A stretch of 64,000 nt of DNA, from assembly GCA_022822005.1 (NCBI GenBank), contig JAJECO010000048.1, positions 1 to 64,000 of the forward strand. Direction: 5' to 3'. The stretch is from Candidatus Poribacteria bacterium (lineage in GTDB: Bacteria > Poribacteria > WGA-4E > PCPOR2b). Positions 17,427-25,359 of this stretch are shown here, one piece after another. Below the pieces are notes generated by a model. The model did not search any database and was not told the DNA's origin. It saw nothing but the letters and a program-made list of their open reading frames with translations. Positions within the stretch are counted from its first letter, which is position 1. Each line of letters opens with the position of its first letter. Position numbers and translations under genes: made by a program.

Positions 17427-17790
17427 TTACTCAGTTAAGCAAGTTGTTGCGTAGCCAGCGGTTGCGGATCCGTATTTCAACGCAGGGCTGTTGATTTTGG
17501 ATTATCGAGATACTACAGATATTGATTCGATCTGTCCAGTACCAACAGATCAAATCAACTTAGGTTAAGTTAACCAAAACGCTCTACATCCTCTCACAAT
17601 AATTGCTCTAATTCTTCTTGTGTTTTATCTACGTTTCCGATATAATAGAAGAATGAAACCTTGGTATACTACTCTATCATTACCATGGATTCCAGATGAA
17701 ACTCAGGTTTCGCGACTTGGAAACGCAATAAGTAAAAATCTGAGTTAAAGTCAATACCATATTCTAACGACCATTGGGAGCACAATTTCT
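17427..17790 (+). promoter_or_regulatory. Intergenic region with strong promoter (TTGTGT-17-TATAAT) for the STAS gene
   Basis: This 364-base gap holds no gene. TTGTGT (17618-17623) and a perfect TATAAT (17641-17646) are spaced 17 bases apart, predicting a transcript start near 17653 and a leader of about 138 bases before the STAS gene at 17791. A 7-bp stem hairpin (GATCTGT/ACAGATC, 17529-17551) lies upstream of the promoter and has no T-run. Confidence 0.6.
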
Positions 17791-18132
17791 ATGGCAAACG
17801 GATCAATGACTACCCGCGAAAGCGCGGATGCAAAAATAATTGACGTTAATGAAGATCTCGGAAGCTATGCAGCCGCTGATTTGCGCAAGACAATTGATAC
17901 ACTTATCGACGGCGCATCGCAGAAAATCATCGTGAATTTAAGTGAGGTTCAACATATCAATAGCACAGCTATCGGCGCGATGGTTGGCTCTGCAAAGCGA
18001 CTGCGCACGAACGGCGGAGACCTCAAGGTTTACGGTCTAGCAGCGAATCTTAAACGAACATTTGATTTGGTGGGAGCCTCTAGCGTTCTCGAAATCTATG
18101 ATTCAGAGAGCAGCGCCCTCGCTGCGTTTTAG
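17791..18132 (+). CDS. STAS-domain anti-anti-sigma factor (RsbV/SpoIIAA-like), NST type
   Basis: A 113-residue single STAS domain. In partner switching, such proteins bind an RsbW-type kinase when unphosphorylated and free its target. The phosphorylation site reads HIN-S58-TAIGAM, so the Asp usually found before the serine is Asn. The protein is about 60% identical by eye to the product at 19709, with shared LGSYAAADLR and RRTFDL-type segments, indicating a recent duplication. It opens the partner-switching cluster, followed 106 bases later by an RsbW-like kinase. Confidence 0.88.
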   Translation: MANGSMTTRESADAKIIDVNEDLGSYAAADLRKTIDTLIDGASQKIIVNLSEVQHINSTAIGAMVGSAKRLRTNGGDLKVYGLAANLKRTFDLVGASSVLEIYDSESSALAAF

Positions 18133-18238
18133 GTTACCATTTAGGTGTTAGTAAAAAGAAAAGACGTCGAACACAAGGGCTTGGTGGGGTGTATGATTTT
18201 CGCGCCAAGCCCCTGACTTATCGACCTGGTGTTCTGGC

Positions 18239-18700
18239 ATGACTCAAACAAAAAAAACAAAACAGGAGATTCTCAAACTGTCAGTACCTAGCTGCCTGAA
18301 ATATATCCGTCCAATCCAGATGTTTATCGGACAGTTGGCGCAACAGCTTGGGTTTTGCCGGACCCGCATCTACGATATTGAACTCATTATTGATGAGGTT
18401 TGTAGCAACGCCATCGAACATGGCTCAGAGACCCCTGATTCAGGCATTGATCTGACCCTCACTTTCGATTCAAGCAGGTTAGAAATTCATGTTCGAGATA
18501 AAGGTAAATCTGTACGGAAGAATTGGCTAGCAACAGGAAGGCTTGACGAAGTATCTCAAAAGATGACTCCTGACAGTGAACGTGGGCACGGTATTTTCCT
18601 CGCGGAAAAACTATCAGATTCCCTCGAAATACTGACCAATCCCCTTGGCGGAACTGATGTTCAAGTTATTTTCTACTTTTCCACAAGCAGCGGTTCTTAA
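18239..18700 (+). CDS. RsbW/SpoIIAB-type serine kinase, GHKL fold (anti-sigma factor family)
   Basis: A 153-residue HATPase_c protein. The N box is IIDEVCSNAIEHGS near residue 57, the G1 box VRDKGKSVRKN near residue 84, and the G2 box ERGHGIFLAEKLSD near residue 119. In this family the protein phosphorylates a STAS antagonist on Ser and, when free, sequesters a sigma factor or another target. It sits between two STAS genes, with the next start 20 bases after its stop, so the STAS products at 17791 or 18720 are the likely partners. No ribosome binding site is obvious at the ATG. Confidence 0.88.
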   Translation: MTQTKKTKQEILKLSVPSCLKYIRPIQMFIGQLAQQLGFCRTRIYDIELIIDEVCSNAIEHGSETPDSGIDLTLTFDSSRLEIHVRDKGKSVRKNWLATGRLDEVSQKMTPDSERGHGIFLAEKLSDSLEILTNPLGGTDVQVIFYFSTSSGS

Positions 18701-18719
18701 CACGTGAAGGAATAGACCA

Positions 18720-19067
18720 ATGGAATTTAACATTCGTCACAGGGCTGGAGTTACCATTTTCAGTCCAAGCGGTGAAATCATTGGAGATGCAAGCCGTGAG
18801 TTTCGGGAAGCAGTTGCCGACCAACTTGCTTCAACTTCTGATGCACCCAAATTTCTGTTTGACTTCACCACTGTTTCAATGATGGATAGCACTGGGCTGG
18901 GAGTGTTAGTGGGAACACGTTTAACCGTTATGCCTAAAGGTGGACAGGTTGCCCTCATCAATCCTAGCTCGAAGATTAAAACGCTTATCACTGCATCGAA
19001 ATTAACTACGGTGTTTGAGCAATACTCAAACGAAGATGAAGCGATAGTGGCACTGACAACTGGTTGA
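18720..19067 (+). CDS. STAS-domain anti-anti-sigma factor, DSTGLG type
   Basis: A 115-residue STAS protein with the classical phosphorylation site MMD-S57-TGLGVLVG. It is closest in this window to the STAS protein at 27510, sharing DAPKFLFDF/GAPKFLFDF and the C-terminal EDEAI segment. It is preceded by the RsbW-like kinase gene with a 20-base gap and GAAGGAAT just upstream of its ATG, so co-translation with the kinase is likely. Confidence 0.88.
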   Translation: MEFNIRHRAGVTIFSPSGEIIGDASREFREAVADQLASTSDAPKFLFDFTTVSMMDSTGLGVLVGTRLTVMPKGGQVALINPSSKIKTLITASKLTTVFEQYSNEDEAIVALTTG

Positions 19068-19118
19068 GACGGCATAGAGCGGTTGGATAGAAGTGTCGTA
19101 TGTGTTTATCTGATGCTC

Positions 19119-19535
19119 CTATGCAAGCCTTTTAACCATCTTGATGAGTGTACCAGATTTTTCGTAAGTGACATCATCCATACATGATTCAATCAGGAAA
19201 ATCCCTCTACCACTGCTCTTAAAGAGGTTTTCGGGCTGCATTGGATCTGGGACTTCTTCGCGGTTGAAGCCTTGTCCCTCATCTTGGATCACAACTGTGA
19301 ACTGATCCGGCTGAATAATGAATTCAAAATATGCACGTTTCTCCGGATCTTCCTGATTACCATGTTTTATCGCATTGGTGCCTGCTTCAACCACTGCTAG
19401 ATTGATTAGGTCGCTTGACTCTTCATCCAGCGACATCTGGCTAAGAATTTCCGTGATAACAGCATGCAAGGTATGGACCCATCGTAGTGAACTTGGGACA
19501 TTTAGGCGAATCACCTGTGCAATTTCTTGTTCCAC
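19119..19535 (-). CDS. RsbW-type anti-sigma serine kinase (second copy)
   Basis: A 138-residue HATPase_c protein running opposite to its neighbours. N box NLAVVEAGTNAIKHGN near residue 46, G1 box QDEGQGFNREEV near residue 88 and G2 box SSGRGIFLIESCMD near residue 110 are all intact. Translation seems to start at GTG, since GGGGGAAG lies about eight bases upstream and no ATG precedes the conserved part. It is divergent from the STAS gene at 19709 across a 173-base gap, where both promoters should lie. It resembles RsbW more closely than the copy at 18239. Confidence 0.87.
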   Translation of the reverse strand: MEQEIAQVIRLNVPSSLRWVHTLHAVITEILSQMSLDEESSDLINLAVVEAGTNAIKHGNQEDPEKRAYFEFIIQPDQFTVVIQDEGQGFNREEVPDPMQPENLFKSSGRGIFLIESCMDDVTYEKSGTLIKMVKRLA

Positions 19536-19708
19536 TTAGTCTCTTCCCCCATATCATTTGGTTAGCCATTACCGGTTCACAAAGTGGAAAGGTACGACAC
19601 CAAAGGCAAATATAGATAGACACACCCATCGTTACTGTTATTTGACTGACCGATGCTGAAACGTTTCCGCATGATCACGGAAGATCATCCTGAAGAGGAA
19701 ACAATCTT

Positions 19709-20050
19709 ATGTCAGAAGAATCATCGCGCATCCGCCAGAACGCAGATGTCAAAATTATCGATGTCAACAACTATTTGGGAAGCTACGCAGCTGCTGACTT
19801 ACGCGAAACGCTTGCAGACCTTGTTAACCAAAATGTCCAGAAGGTCATTGTGAATTTGAGTCAGGTCGAGCACATCAACAGCGCGGCTATTGGAGCCCTT
19901 GTTGGTACCGCGAAGCAGCTTCGCCTTAAAGATGGGGATCTCAAGCTTTACGGCTTGACAGACAATATTAGGCGGACCTTTGACTTAATCGGTGCGTCTG
20001 ATATTGTCGAGATCCATGAATCAGAAGATAGCGCACTTTCCACTTTCTAG
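19709..20050 (+). CDS. STAS-domain anti-anti-sigma factor, NSA type
   Basis: A 113-residue STAS domain, the paralogue of the protein at 17791. The phosphorylation site reads HIN-S58-AAIGAL, again with Asn instead of Asp. AGAGGAAACAATCTT precedes the ATG. It ends only 14 bases before the converging SpoIIE phosphatase gene. The paired copies suggest two parallel switches with the same architecture, perhaps specific for the two RsbW-like kinases. Confidence 0.87.
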   Translation: MSEESSRIRQNADVKIIDVNNYLGSYAAADLRETLADLVNQNVQKVIVNLSQVEHINSAAIGALVGTAKQLRLKDGDLKLYGLTDNIRRTFDLIGASDIVEIHESEDSALSTF

Positions 20051-20064
20051 GCTACGTTGACGAA

Positions 20065-21303
20065 CTATTGATCAATTGATTGAGAATCGAATATCCTAGA
20101 TCCGCTCTCAGCGTTCAACCACGCCAGTTCACACCCATCAATAGCAACAATAGTGATATCATCATCTTTTGGTCGACCGTCACTAAATTGATCCGTTTTG
20201 TTAAGAACCGTTTCAACAAGAACAGATGCTGGATGAGCTATTTGTTGGGTGATGACCTCTTGAATCCCTTGAGGGGTAAATTCCTCTCCACGTGAATTTT
20301 GGAGTTCATAAGCGCCGTCAGTATAAAGAAACAGTCCATCCGCAGGGGTGAAAGGGTAATGGTATGTTTGATATGTTGAGTCTGGAAGTAATCCCAACCC
20401 TTTTCCCGTTGTCTGATCTCCGATCGGTTTACAGACATTGCGTTGGCGCTGGACTAGGAATGGAAAGGGGTGTCCTGCATTGGCGTAGTGTAGTATCTCT
20501 TTGTCAAGGTCTATAACGGCACAGAACGCGGTTGCGAACATATACTGTTGCGAACTAATCATCTTATTGAAACGGGCGTTTAATTCTTTGAGCAAGTATC
20601 CGGGGTCGTCTGTCTGGACGCTCATCTCCTCGACAATCGTCTTAATGAACACAGTGATAAAGGCTGCTGACACGCCATGCCCCATTACATCGGATATAAA
20701 AACCCCTAATCGCCCCTGTTCAACCTCCCACAAATCAAAAAAGTCTCCGCCCACAACAACCGCAGGCGTATAGTGTGAAACAATTCGGAATCCCAGGAAA
20801 TCGGTGACTCCTTGAGGCATCAAACTATCCTGAATCTCGCTTGCCATCTGCAATTCTTTATCCAAACGTTCATTATGCAGCTTGAGTTCACGATTCGCTT
20901 GTTCAAGTGCATCATGGTATTGTTTTATGCGCACCAGAGAACGTACACGAGCCAGGACCTCATGGCTATCAAATGGTTTAGATATAAAATCGTCGGCGCC
21001 TACCTCGATTGCTTCGATCCGGTCTTCCTGCTCGGCAAGAGCCGTTACCATCACCACCGGAATAAACTGCGTGGTCTCCTCGGCTCGAATCCGTTGACAC
21101 ACCTCGAATCCATTCATCCCCGGCATCATAATATCGAGCAGAATCAGATCGGGGGCATTCTTTTGGATTAGCTCTAAGGCTTCCTGACCGCTGTTTGCTG
21201 CGAGAACTGTGTATCCCTCCGCTTGGAGCCGAATTTGAAGCAATCGGATGTTTTGCGGTTCGTCATCAACAACAAGGATTCTAGCGTTAGGTGGTTTATT
21301 CAT
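20065..21303 (-). CDS. Response regulator with SpoIIE/RsbU-type PP2C phosphatase output
   Basis: A 412-residue protein. Residues 10-125 are a receiver domain (ILVVDDE, LILLDIMMPGMNG with the phospho-acceptor Asp, and the KPF lysine). A coiled-coil linker (EQANRELKLHNERLDKEL) leads to the SpoIIE domain, with metal-binding aspartates in VVGGDFFDLW and ISDVMGHGVSAAF, and a C-terminal FLYTDGAYE and DDDITIVAI. Such proteins dephosphorylate STAS antagonists when the receiver is phosphorylated, linking a histidine kinase to partner switching. The ATG at 21303 was chosen; a TTG 18 bases earlier is possible. The hybrid kinase at 22408 is the natural input. Confidence 0.9.
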   Translation of the reverse strand: MNKPPNARILVVDDEPQNIRLLQIRLQAEGYTVLAANSGQEALELIQKNAPDLILLDIMMPGMNGFEVCQRIRAEETTQFIPVVMVTALAEQEDRIEAIEVGADDFISKPFDSHEVLARVRSLVRIKQYHDALEQANRELKLHNERLDKELQMASEIQDSLMPQGVTDFLGFRIVSHYTPAVVVGGDFFDLWEVEQGRLGVFISDVMGHGVSAAFITVFIKTIVEEMSVQTDDPGYLLKELNARFNKMISSQQYMFATAFCAVIDLDKEILHYANAGHPFPFLVQRQRNVCKPIGDQTTGKGLGLLPDSTYQTYHYPFTPADGLFLYTDGAYELQNSRGEEFTPQGIQEVITQQIAHPASVLVETVLNKTDQFSDGRPKDDDITIVAIDGCELAWLNAESGSRIFDSQSIDQ

Positions 21304-21372
21304 TATTCTCACGTCCTTCAAGAGGAGACATGGATCAACTACAACTTACAGATCCGGAGGATATTTAGCAGA

Positions 21373-21735
21373 TTATACCATAAACCTATCCTTATCCTCA
21401 TCCTCCAGATCCGCTAGTGCCTCATCTTCAGTATCGTACAGATCAAAGACATTCGTGAGTTTAGTGATAGCCAGCAGCGATTTGACAGATCTGTCAACAT
21501 TTGAAAGCAGCAGCCTCACCTCGCTTCGCATCAATGAACCACGCAGGGCAACCAACATGCCCAATCCAACACTGTCCATTAAGTCAACATTCTTGAGATT
21601 CAGGATGACATTTTTTCCACCGCTATCAACCAATTCCTGAATTTTGTCACTCAATTGGATCCGATCTTCGCCAAGGATACTGCCCGAAATCTGGACTACA
21701 ACATTCTCATTTTGGTGTTTGACTGAAATATCCAT
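21373..21735 (-). CDS. STAS-domain anti-anti-sigma factor, DSVGLG type
   Basis: A 120-residue STAS protein with phosphorylation site LMD-S55-VGLGMLVALRG and a longer acidic tail (DTEDEALADLEDEDKDRF). AGGAGC precedes the ATG. It lies 69 bases upstream of the RsbU-like phosphatase, which probably dephosphorylates it, and has its own candidate promoter at 21917-21946. Confidence 0.88.
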   Translation of the reverse strand: MDISVKHQNENVVVQISGSILGEDRIQLSDKIQELVDSGGKNVILNLKNVDLMDSVGLGMLVALRGSLMRSEVRLLLSNVDRSVKSLLAITKLTNVFDLYDTEDEALADLEDEDKDRFMV

Positions 21736-21916
21736 GATGTAATTTGCTCCTATTAGAAATACGCAGCCGAGCGGTGCGGATAAAGTTTATCGAGAGATGT
21801 GCATTACTGGAGAGAAGGCGACGCGTGGTACCGATGTCCCACTCGGTGAAGATTAGAGTTCCAAGCCAGAAACCCTCCGCCACAATTCCTTTATTCCCTA
21901 ATTAAGCACGCATTTC

Positions 21917-21946
21917 AGTTTATCATAATCCTATGCGGGGCGTCAA
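21917..21946 (-). promoter_or_regulatory. Candidate promoter for the STAS/phosphatase pair
   Basis: On the minus strand TTGACG (21946-21941) and TAAACT (21922-21917) are 18 bases apart, in the 283-base gap between the response regulator and the STAS gene. The leader would be about 180 bases. The -10 box matches the consensus at four of six positions only. Confidence 0.4.
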
Positions 21947-22018
21947 TCGTTTTTTCTACAGCACGTCTTGCTACCTGCTCCGCTTAAGCCATCGCAAAAG
22001 TACAACCTACTTGCATTC

Positions 22019-22390
22019 TCATTCACTTAAATGACGCTCTATTAAATCAACCAGCGCGTGCGTGTCAACCGGCTTGCTGATATAGTCGTCACAACCTGCA
22101 TCGCGAAACTGTTCTCGCTCCCCTTTCATCGCTGCTGCAGTAAAGGCAATAATTGGCACATGACACCATTCGGAATTGGCTTTAATCTGCCGAGTCAAAT
22201 CTTCTCCACTGATACCGGGAAGTGCGATGTCCATCAGAATCAGATCTGGGAGCCCGGCTTGCAATAGTGCAAGTGCCTCCTCCGCATCAACAGCCTCAAG
22301 CACTTCATAGCCTTTCGCTTTTAACACAATTCGCACAACCTTCCGGTTCAGTTCCAAGTCTTCAACCACTAAAATCCGTCTGGTGCCCAT
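22019..22390 (-). CDS. Single-domain response regulator (CheY-like)
   Basis: A 123-residue receiver domain with no output domain. The acidic pocket is ILVVEDLELNRK, the phospho-acceptor lies in LILMDIALPGISGED, and the Thr and Lys switch residues in IIAFTAAAMKGE and YISKPVD. It starts 17 bases after the stop of the hybrid histidine kinase, so the two are cotranscribed and it is the likely phosphate acceptor, possibly relaying to the receiver of the phosphatase at 20065. Confidence 0.9.
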   Translation of the reverse strand: MGTRRILVVEDLELNRKVVRIVLKAKGYEVLEAVDAEEALALLQAGLPDLILMDIALPGISGEDLTRQIKANSEWCHVPIIAFTAAAMKGEREQFRDAGCDDYISKPVDTHALVDLIERHLSE

Positions 22391-22407
22391 GAGCGTGTCC
22401 CCACTGT

Positions 22408-25053
22408 CTAAGTTGGCATTCGTAAGCGTTCGATTCTCTTGATAGCCGCTAATAATTCTTCTTTGACGTTGCCTGTTTTCCGGATAATCGATTGAATCTG
22501 ACCGTTGAGTCGATCCCTATCTTCATCAGTAAGATCCAATGCCGTGCAAATAACAATTGGAATATCGCAGGTTCGCGGATCGCCGGTCAAACGCTGAATG
22601 ACCTGAAACCCATCTACTTGAGGCATCATCATATCAAGAATAATCAAGTCGGGCGACTGAGAGATCGCTGTTTCGATTGCCTCACTTCCCCCATATACCT
22701 TCAGGACTTCATATCCGTCGCTAGTCAATACCGTGGATAGTAGGCGCACCGTCTGTGGATCATCATCAACAACAAGGATGCGAGGTGAGCCATCCCGGCT
22801 AGGAAGTTTTAGAGATTGGAGCGAAGCCAGAAGTATTTCTTTATCAATCGGCTTGACCAGATGGTCTACCGCCCCCAAACCGAATGCCAGTTGACGCTCT
22901 TCCGTTACCGAAACGATGATAACCGGAATTGACTGAAGGTTCGGTTTCGTCTTCATTTCTCTTAGTACTTGCCAACCATCCTTTTTCGGCAAAAGAATGT
23001 CAAGCGTGATTGCGAATGGGCGTATGTCAGAAGCTTTTTCAATAGCTTCTTCCCCATCTGTGGCATACTCTACTTGGTATCCGGCTTCTGTTAGATAAAT
23101 CCCCAAAAGCTGAGCTGCTTGTTCGTTGTCTTCAGCAACTAAAATAGTTCGGTTGTCAGCGAGAGAAGCGGCAGTTTCAGACGTTGAGGTACTTGGTGCA
23201 GTGACGTCAATCTGTTCTTTCTGTTGGTGTAGGGGGAATGTGAAGGAGAACGTACTCCCTTTGTTTATCTCACTGTCAACCCAGATCTTTCCTCCATGTA
23301 ATTGAATCAACCGATTGGTCAATGCTAGCCCCAATCCCGTTCCACCATGGGCGCGTGTACTTGAAGCATCCAGCTGCGTGAAGGGTTGAAACAACTTTTC
23401 CCGGTCCTGTGGCAAGATACCCACACCAGTATCAGTCACACTCCCCAGCAACGCAAAACTTGAAACTTCAAGTTTCGTAGTAACTATCCCACCTTCATCG
23501 GTAAATTTGATGGCATTGGAAAGCAGATTGTAGAGGATTTGCTTGAATTTGAGTTTGTCTGCTTCTATCGTGACATCCTGACTCAATTCGAGGACGAGTT
23601 GAATCCGTTTCTTATTCGCAAGGGCCGTAATTATGGTATTGACCTCTGTCACTGCTTCCTGAACGGAGAAATACTCCAGCTGCAGATCCATTCTGCCAGC
23701 CTCGATTTTCGACAGGTCAAGAATATCGTTAATCATGGCAAGCAGGTGATTTCCGCTGGTACGGATATCGAGAGCTAATTCTTTCTGCTCGTCGTTAAGG
23801 GTTCCCAGAATTTCATCTCGTAAGATTTCGGAAAATCCGATAATCGCGTTCAACGGTGTGCGAAGTTCGTGACTCATGGTGGCAAGAAATTCACTTTTGG
23901 CACGGTTTGCATACTCGGCGGCATCCTTAGCTTCCTGCAATGCGATTTCGGCTTGTACCCGATCCGCAATGTTAGTATTAATACCGACCCAATTGATGAT
24001 TTTTCCCGCATCGTTTCGAACAGGGGTACCAATAAAAATAAACGTTTGATAGGAACCATCTTTGGCTTGGAATCGACATTCACCACTGTAGGTCTCGCCG
24101 TGGTTATACGCACGCTCCCATTTTGCGAGCACGTCCGGAAGATCTTCCGGATGCAACGCCTCTGCCCATCGAGTGCCCAGTGATTCCTCCTCCGTGCGCC
24201 CGGAAAATTCATGCCAAGCTTTGTTCAGAAGAGCGACCTGACCATCAGCGTCCGCAACCCAAATTACCTGTGGTGCCGCTTCAATGAGGGTCCGATAGAG
24301 TGCTTCTTGGGCAGCCAGTGCTCGTTCCGCTTCCTTCTGTTTGGTCACATCCCGCCATGTCGACCGACTTGCGACAATCTTGCCGGTTTCGTCACGCATC
24401 GGTGTCGCTTGCAAAAGGACGTCAATGGTGCTACCGTCTGCCCGGTGGAGGGTCCGTTCTTGTCTAATGATTTCGCCCGTTTCGACGAACGCTGAGGAGG
24501 TTTGTTGTGCAGCCTCTATAGATTCGGGAGCATATAGCTCCAAGAAGGAATTGCCGGTAATCTCCTCTTTGCTACGCCCGATAACATCCGCAAGGGTTTG
24601 GTTACATTCTAAGATGTTTCCACTAACTAAATCAACGACAGCCATCATATCCGGCGCGTTTTCGTATAAGTCACGATAGTGGACTTCGGCTTGTTTACGT
24701 TCAGTGATGTCTCGAGCAACGGCATAATACAGTTGCTCTTCAAAGGATACTGTTGAGCTCCATAAGAGCCACTTATACGATCCATCTTTGCACAGGTAAC
24801 GATTTTCAAAGGAAACAACATCTTCGCCGGTTGTTATGATCTTCTGGGCTTCAGCAATTGTTGCTTCTTGGTCTTCAGGGTGAACAAACTCGATGAAGGG
24901 TTTTGTTTTGAGCTCCTCAACTGTAAAGCCGAGCGTTTTTTCCCACATCGGGTTCAGTTCTTTGAAGTAACCATCGAAACCGGCGATACACAGCATATCC
25001 AGTGATAGCGTAAAAAAACGGTCGCGCTCTGTGGTATCGGCAGGAATAGTCAT
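22408..25053 (-). CDS. Hybrid sensor histidine kinase with three PAS domains and two receivers
   Basis: An 881-residue soluble sensor kinase. Three PAS/PAC units occupy about residues 8-120, 125-245 and 250-372, each ending in a PAC-type strand (WRDVTKQKEAER, VGINTNIADRVQAE). HisKA follows, with the phospho-acceptor His395 in MSHELRTPLNAIIGFSE. HATPase motifs are LLSNAIKFTDEGG, VTDTGVGI and GTGLGLALTNRLI. Two receivers follow (TILVAEDNEQ with LDILLPKKDGW, then RILVVDDDPQ with LDMMMPQVDGF). No transmembrane helix is visible, so it senses a cytoplasmic cue such as redox, light or a ligand. GAAGGAG precedes the ATG. It feeds the partner-switching cluster. Confidence 0.92.
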   Translation of the reverse strand: MTIPADTTERDRFFTLSLDMLCIAGFDGYFKELNPMWEKTLGFTVEELKTKPFIEFVHPEDQEATIAEAQKIITTGEDVVSFENRYLCKDGSYKWLLWSSTVSFEEQLYYAVARDITERKQAEVHYRDLYENAPDMMAVVDLVSGNILECNQTLADVIGRSKEEITGNSFLELYAPESIEAAQQTSSAFVETGEIIRQERTLHRADGSTIDVLLQATPMRDETGKIVASRSTWRDVTKQKEAERALAAQEALYRTLIEAAPQVIWVADADGQVALLNKAWHEFSGRTEEESLGTRWAEALHPEDLPDVLAKWERAYNHGETYSGECRFQAKDGSYQTFIFIGTPVRNDAGKIINWVGINTNIADRVQAEIALQEAKDAAEYANRAKSEFLATMSHELRTPLNAIIGFSEILRDEILGTLNDEQKELALDIRTSGNHLLAMINDILDLSKIEAGRMDLQLEYFSVQEAVTEVNTIITALANKKRIQLVLELSQDVTIEADKLKFKQILYNLLSNAIKFTDEGGIVTTKLEVSSFALLGSVTDTGVGILPQDREKLFQPFTQLDASSTRAHGGTGLGLALTNRLIQLHGGKIWVDSEINKGSTFSFTFPLHQQKEQIDVTAPSTSTSETAASLADNRTILVAEDNEQAAQLLGIYLTEAGYQVEYATDGEEAIEKASDIRPFAITLDILLPKKDGWQVLREMKTKPNLQSIPVIIVSVTEERQLAFGLGAVDHLVKPIDKEILLASLQSLKLPSRDGSPRILVVDDDPQTVRLLSTVLTSDGYEVLKVYGGSEAIETAISQSPDLIILDMMMPQVDGFQVIQRLTGDPRTCDIPIVICTALDLTDEDRDRLNGQIQSIIRKTGNVKEELLAAIKRIERLRMPT

Positions 25054-25359
25054 AGTGGTTTATCTCCTTCATTCTTCGGTCTCGAATTTCGATCATCGGG
25101 GAAGGGATAGCCCGAACTCTTAAAACCTTTTAAAAGAAACTAACGAAGTTCTTCAGAGATTGGTTAGCAAAATTACTCTCTGCGTTCTCTGAGAGGCTCA
25201 CTTTCAATATCACGGATTCCTGATTCTTCTCACTACCAGAAAAAAATAAAAACAGAATTCTGATGCATATAGAATCGTGGATTCACGGTTTTACCAGTTT
25301 GAATCAGGCCAACGAAATCGGAGCCAGTTCTACCGGAATAAGTGGCAACTCAGGTAACC
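25054..25359. other. Intergenic region, no gene seen
   Basis: This gap of about 306 bases separates the hybrid kinase from the GAF-SpoIIE phosphatase, both read on the minus strand. The kinase ribosome binding site GAAGGAG lies at its left edge. No ORF with coding character, clear promoter or terminator hairpin was recognised. Confidence 0.5.
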
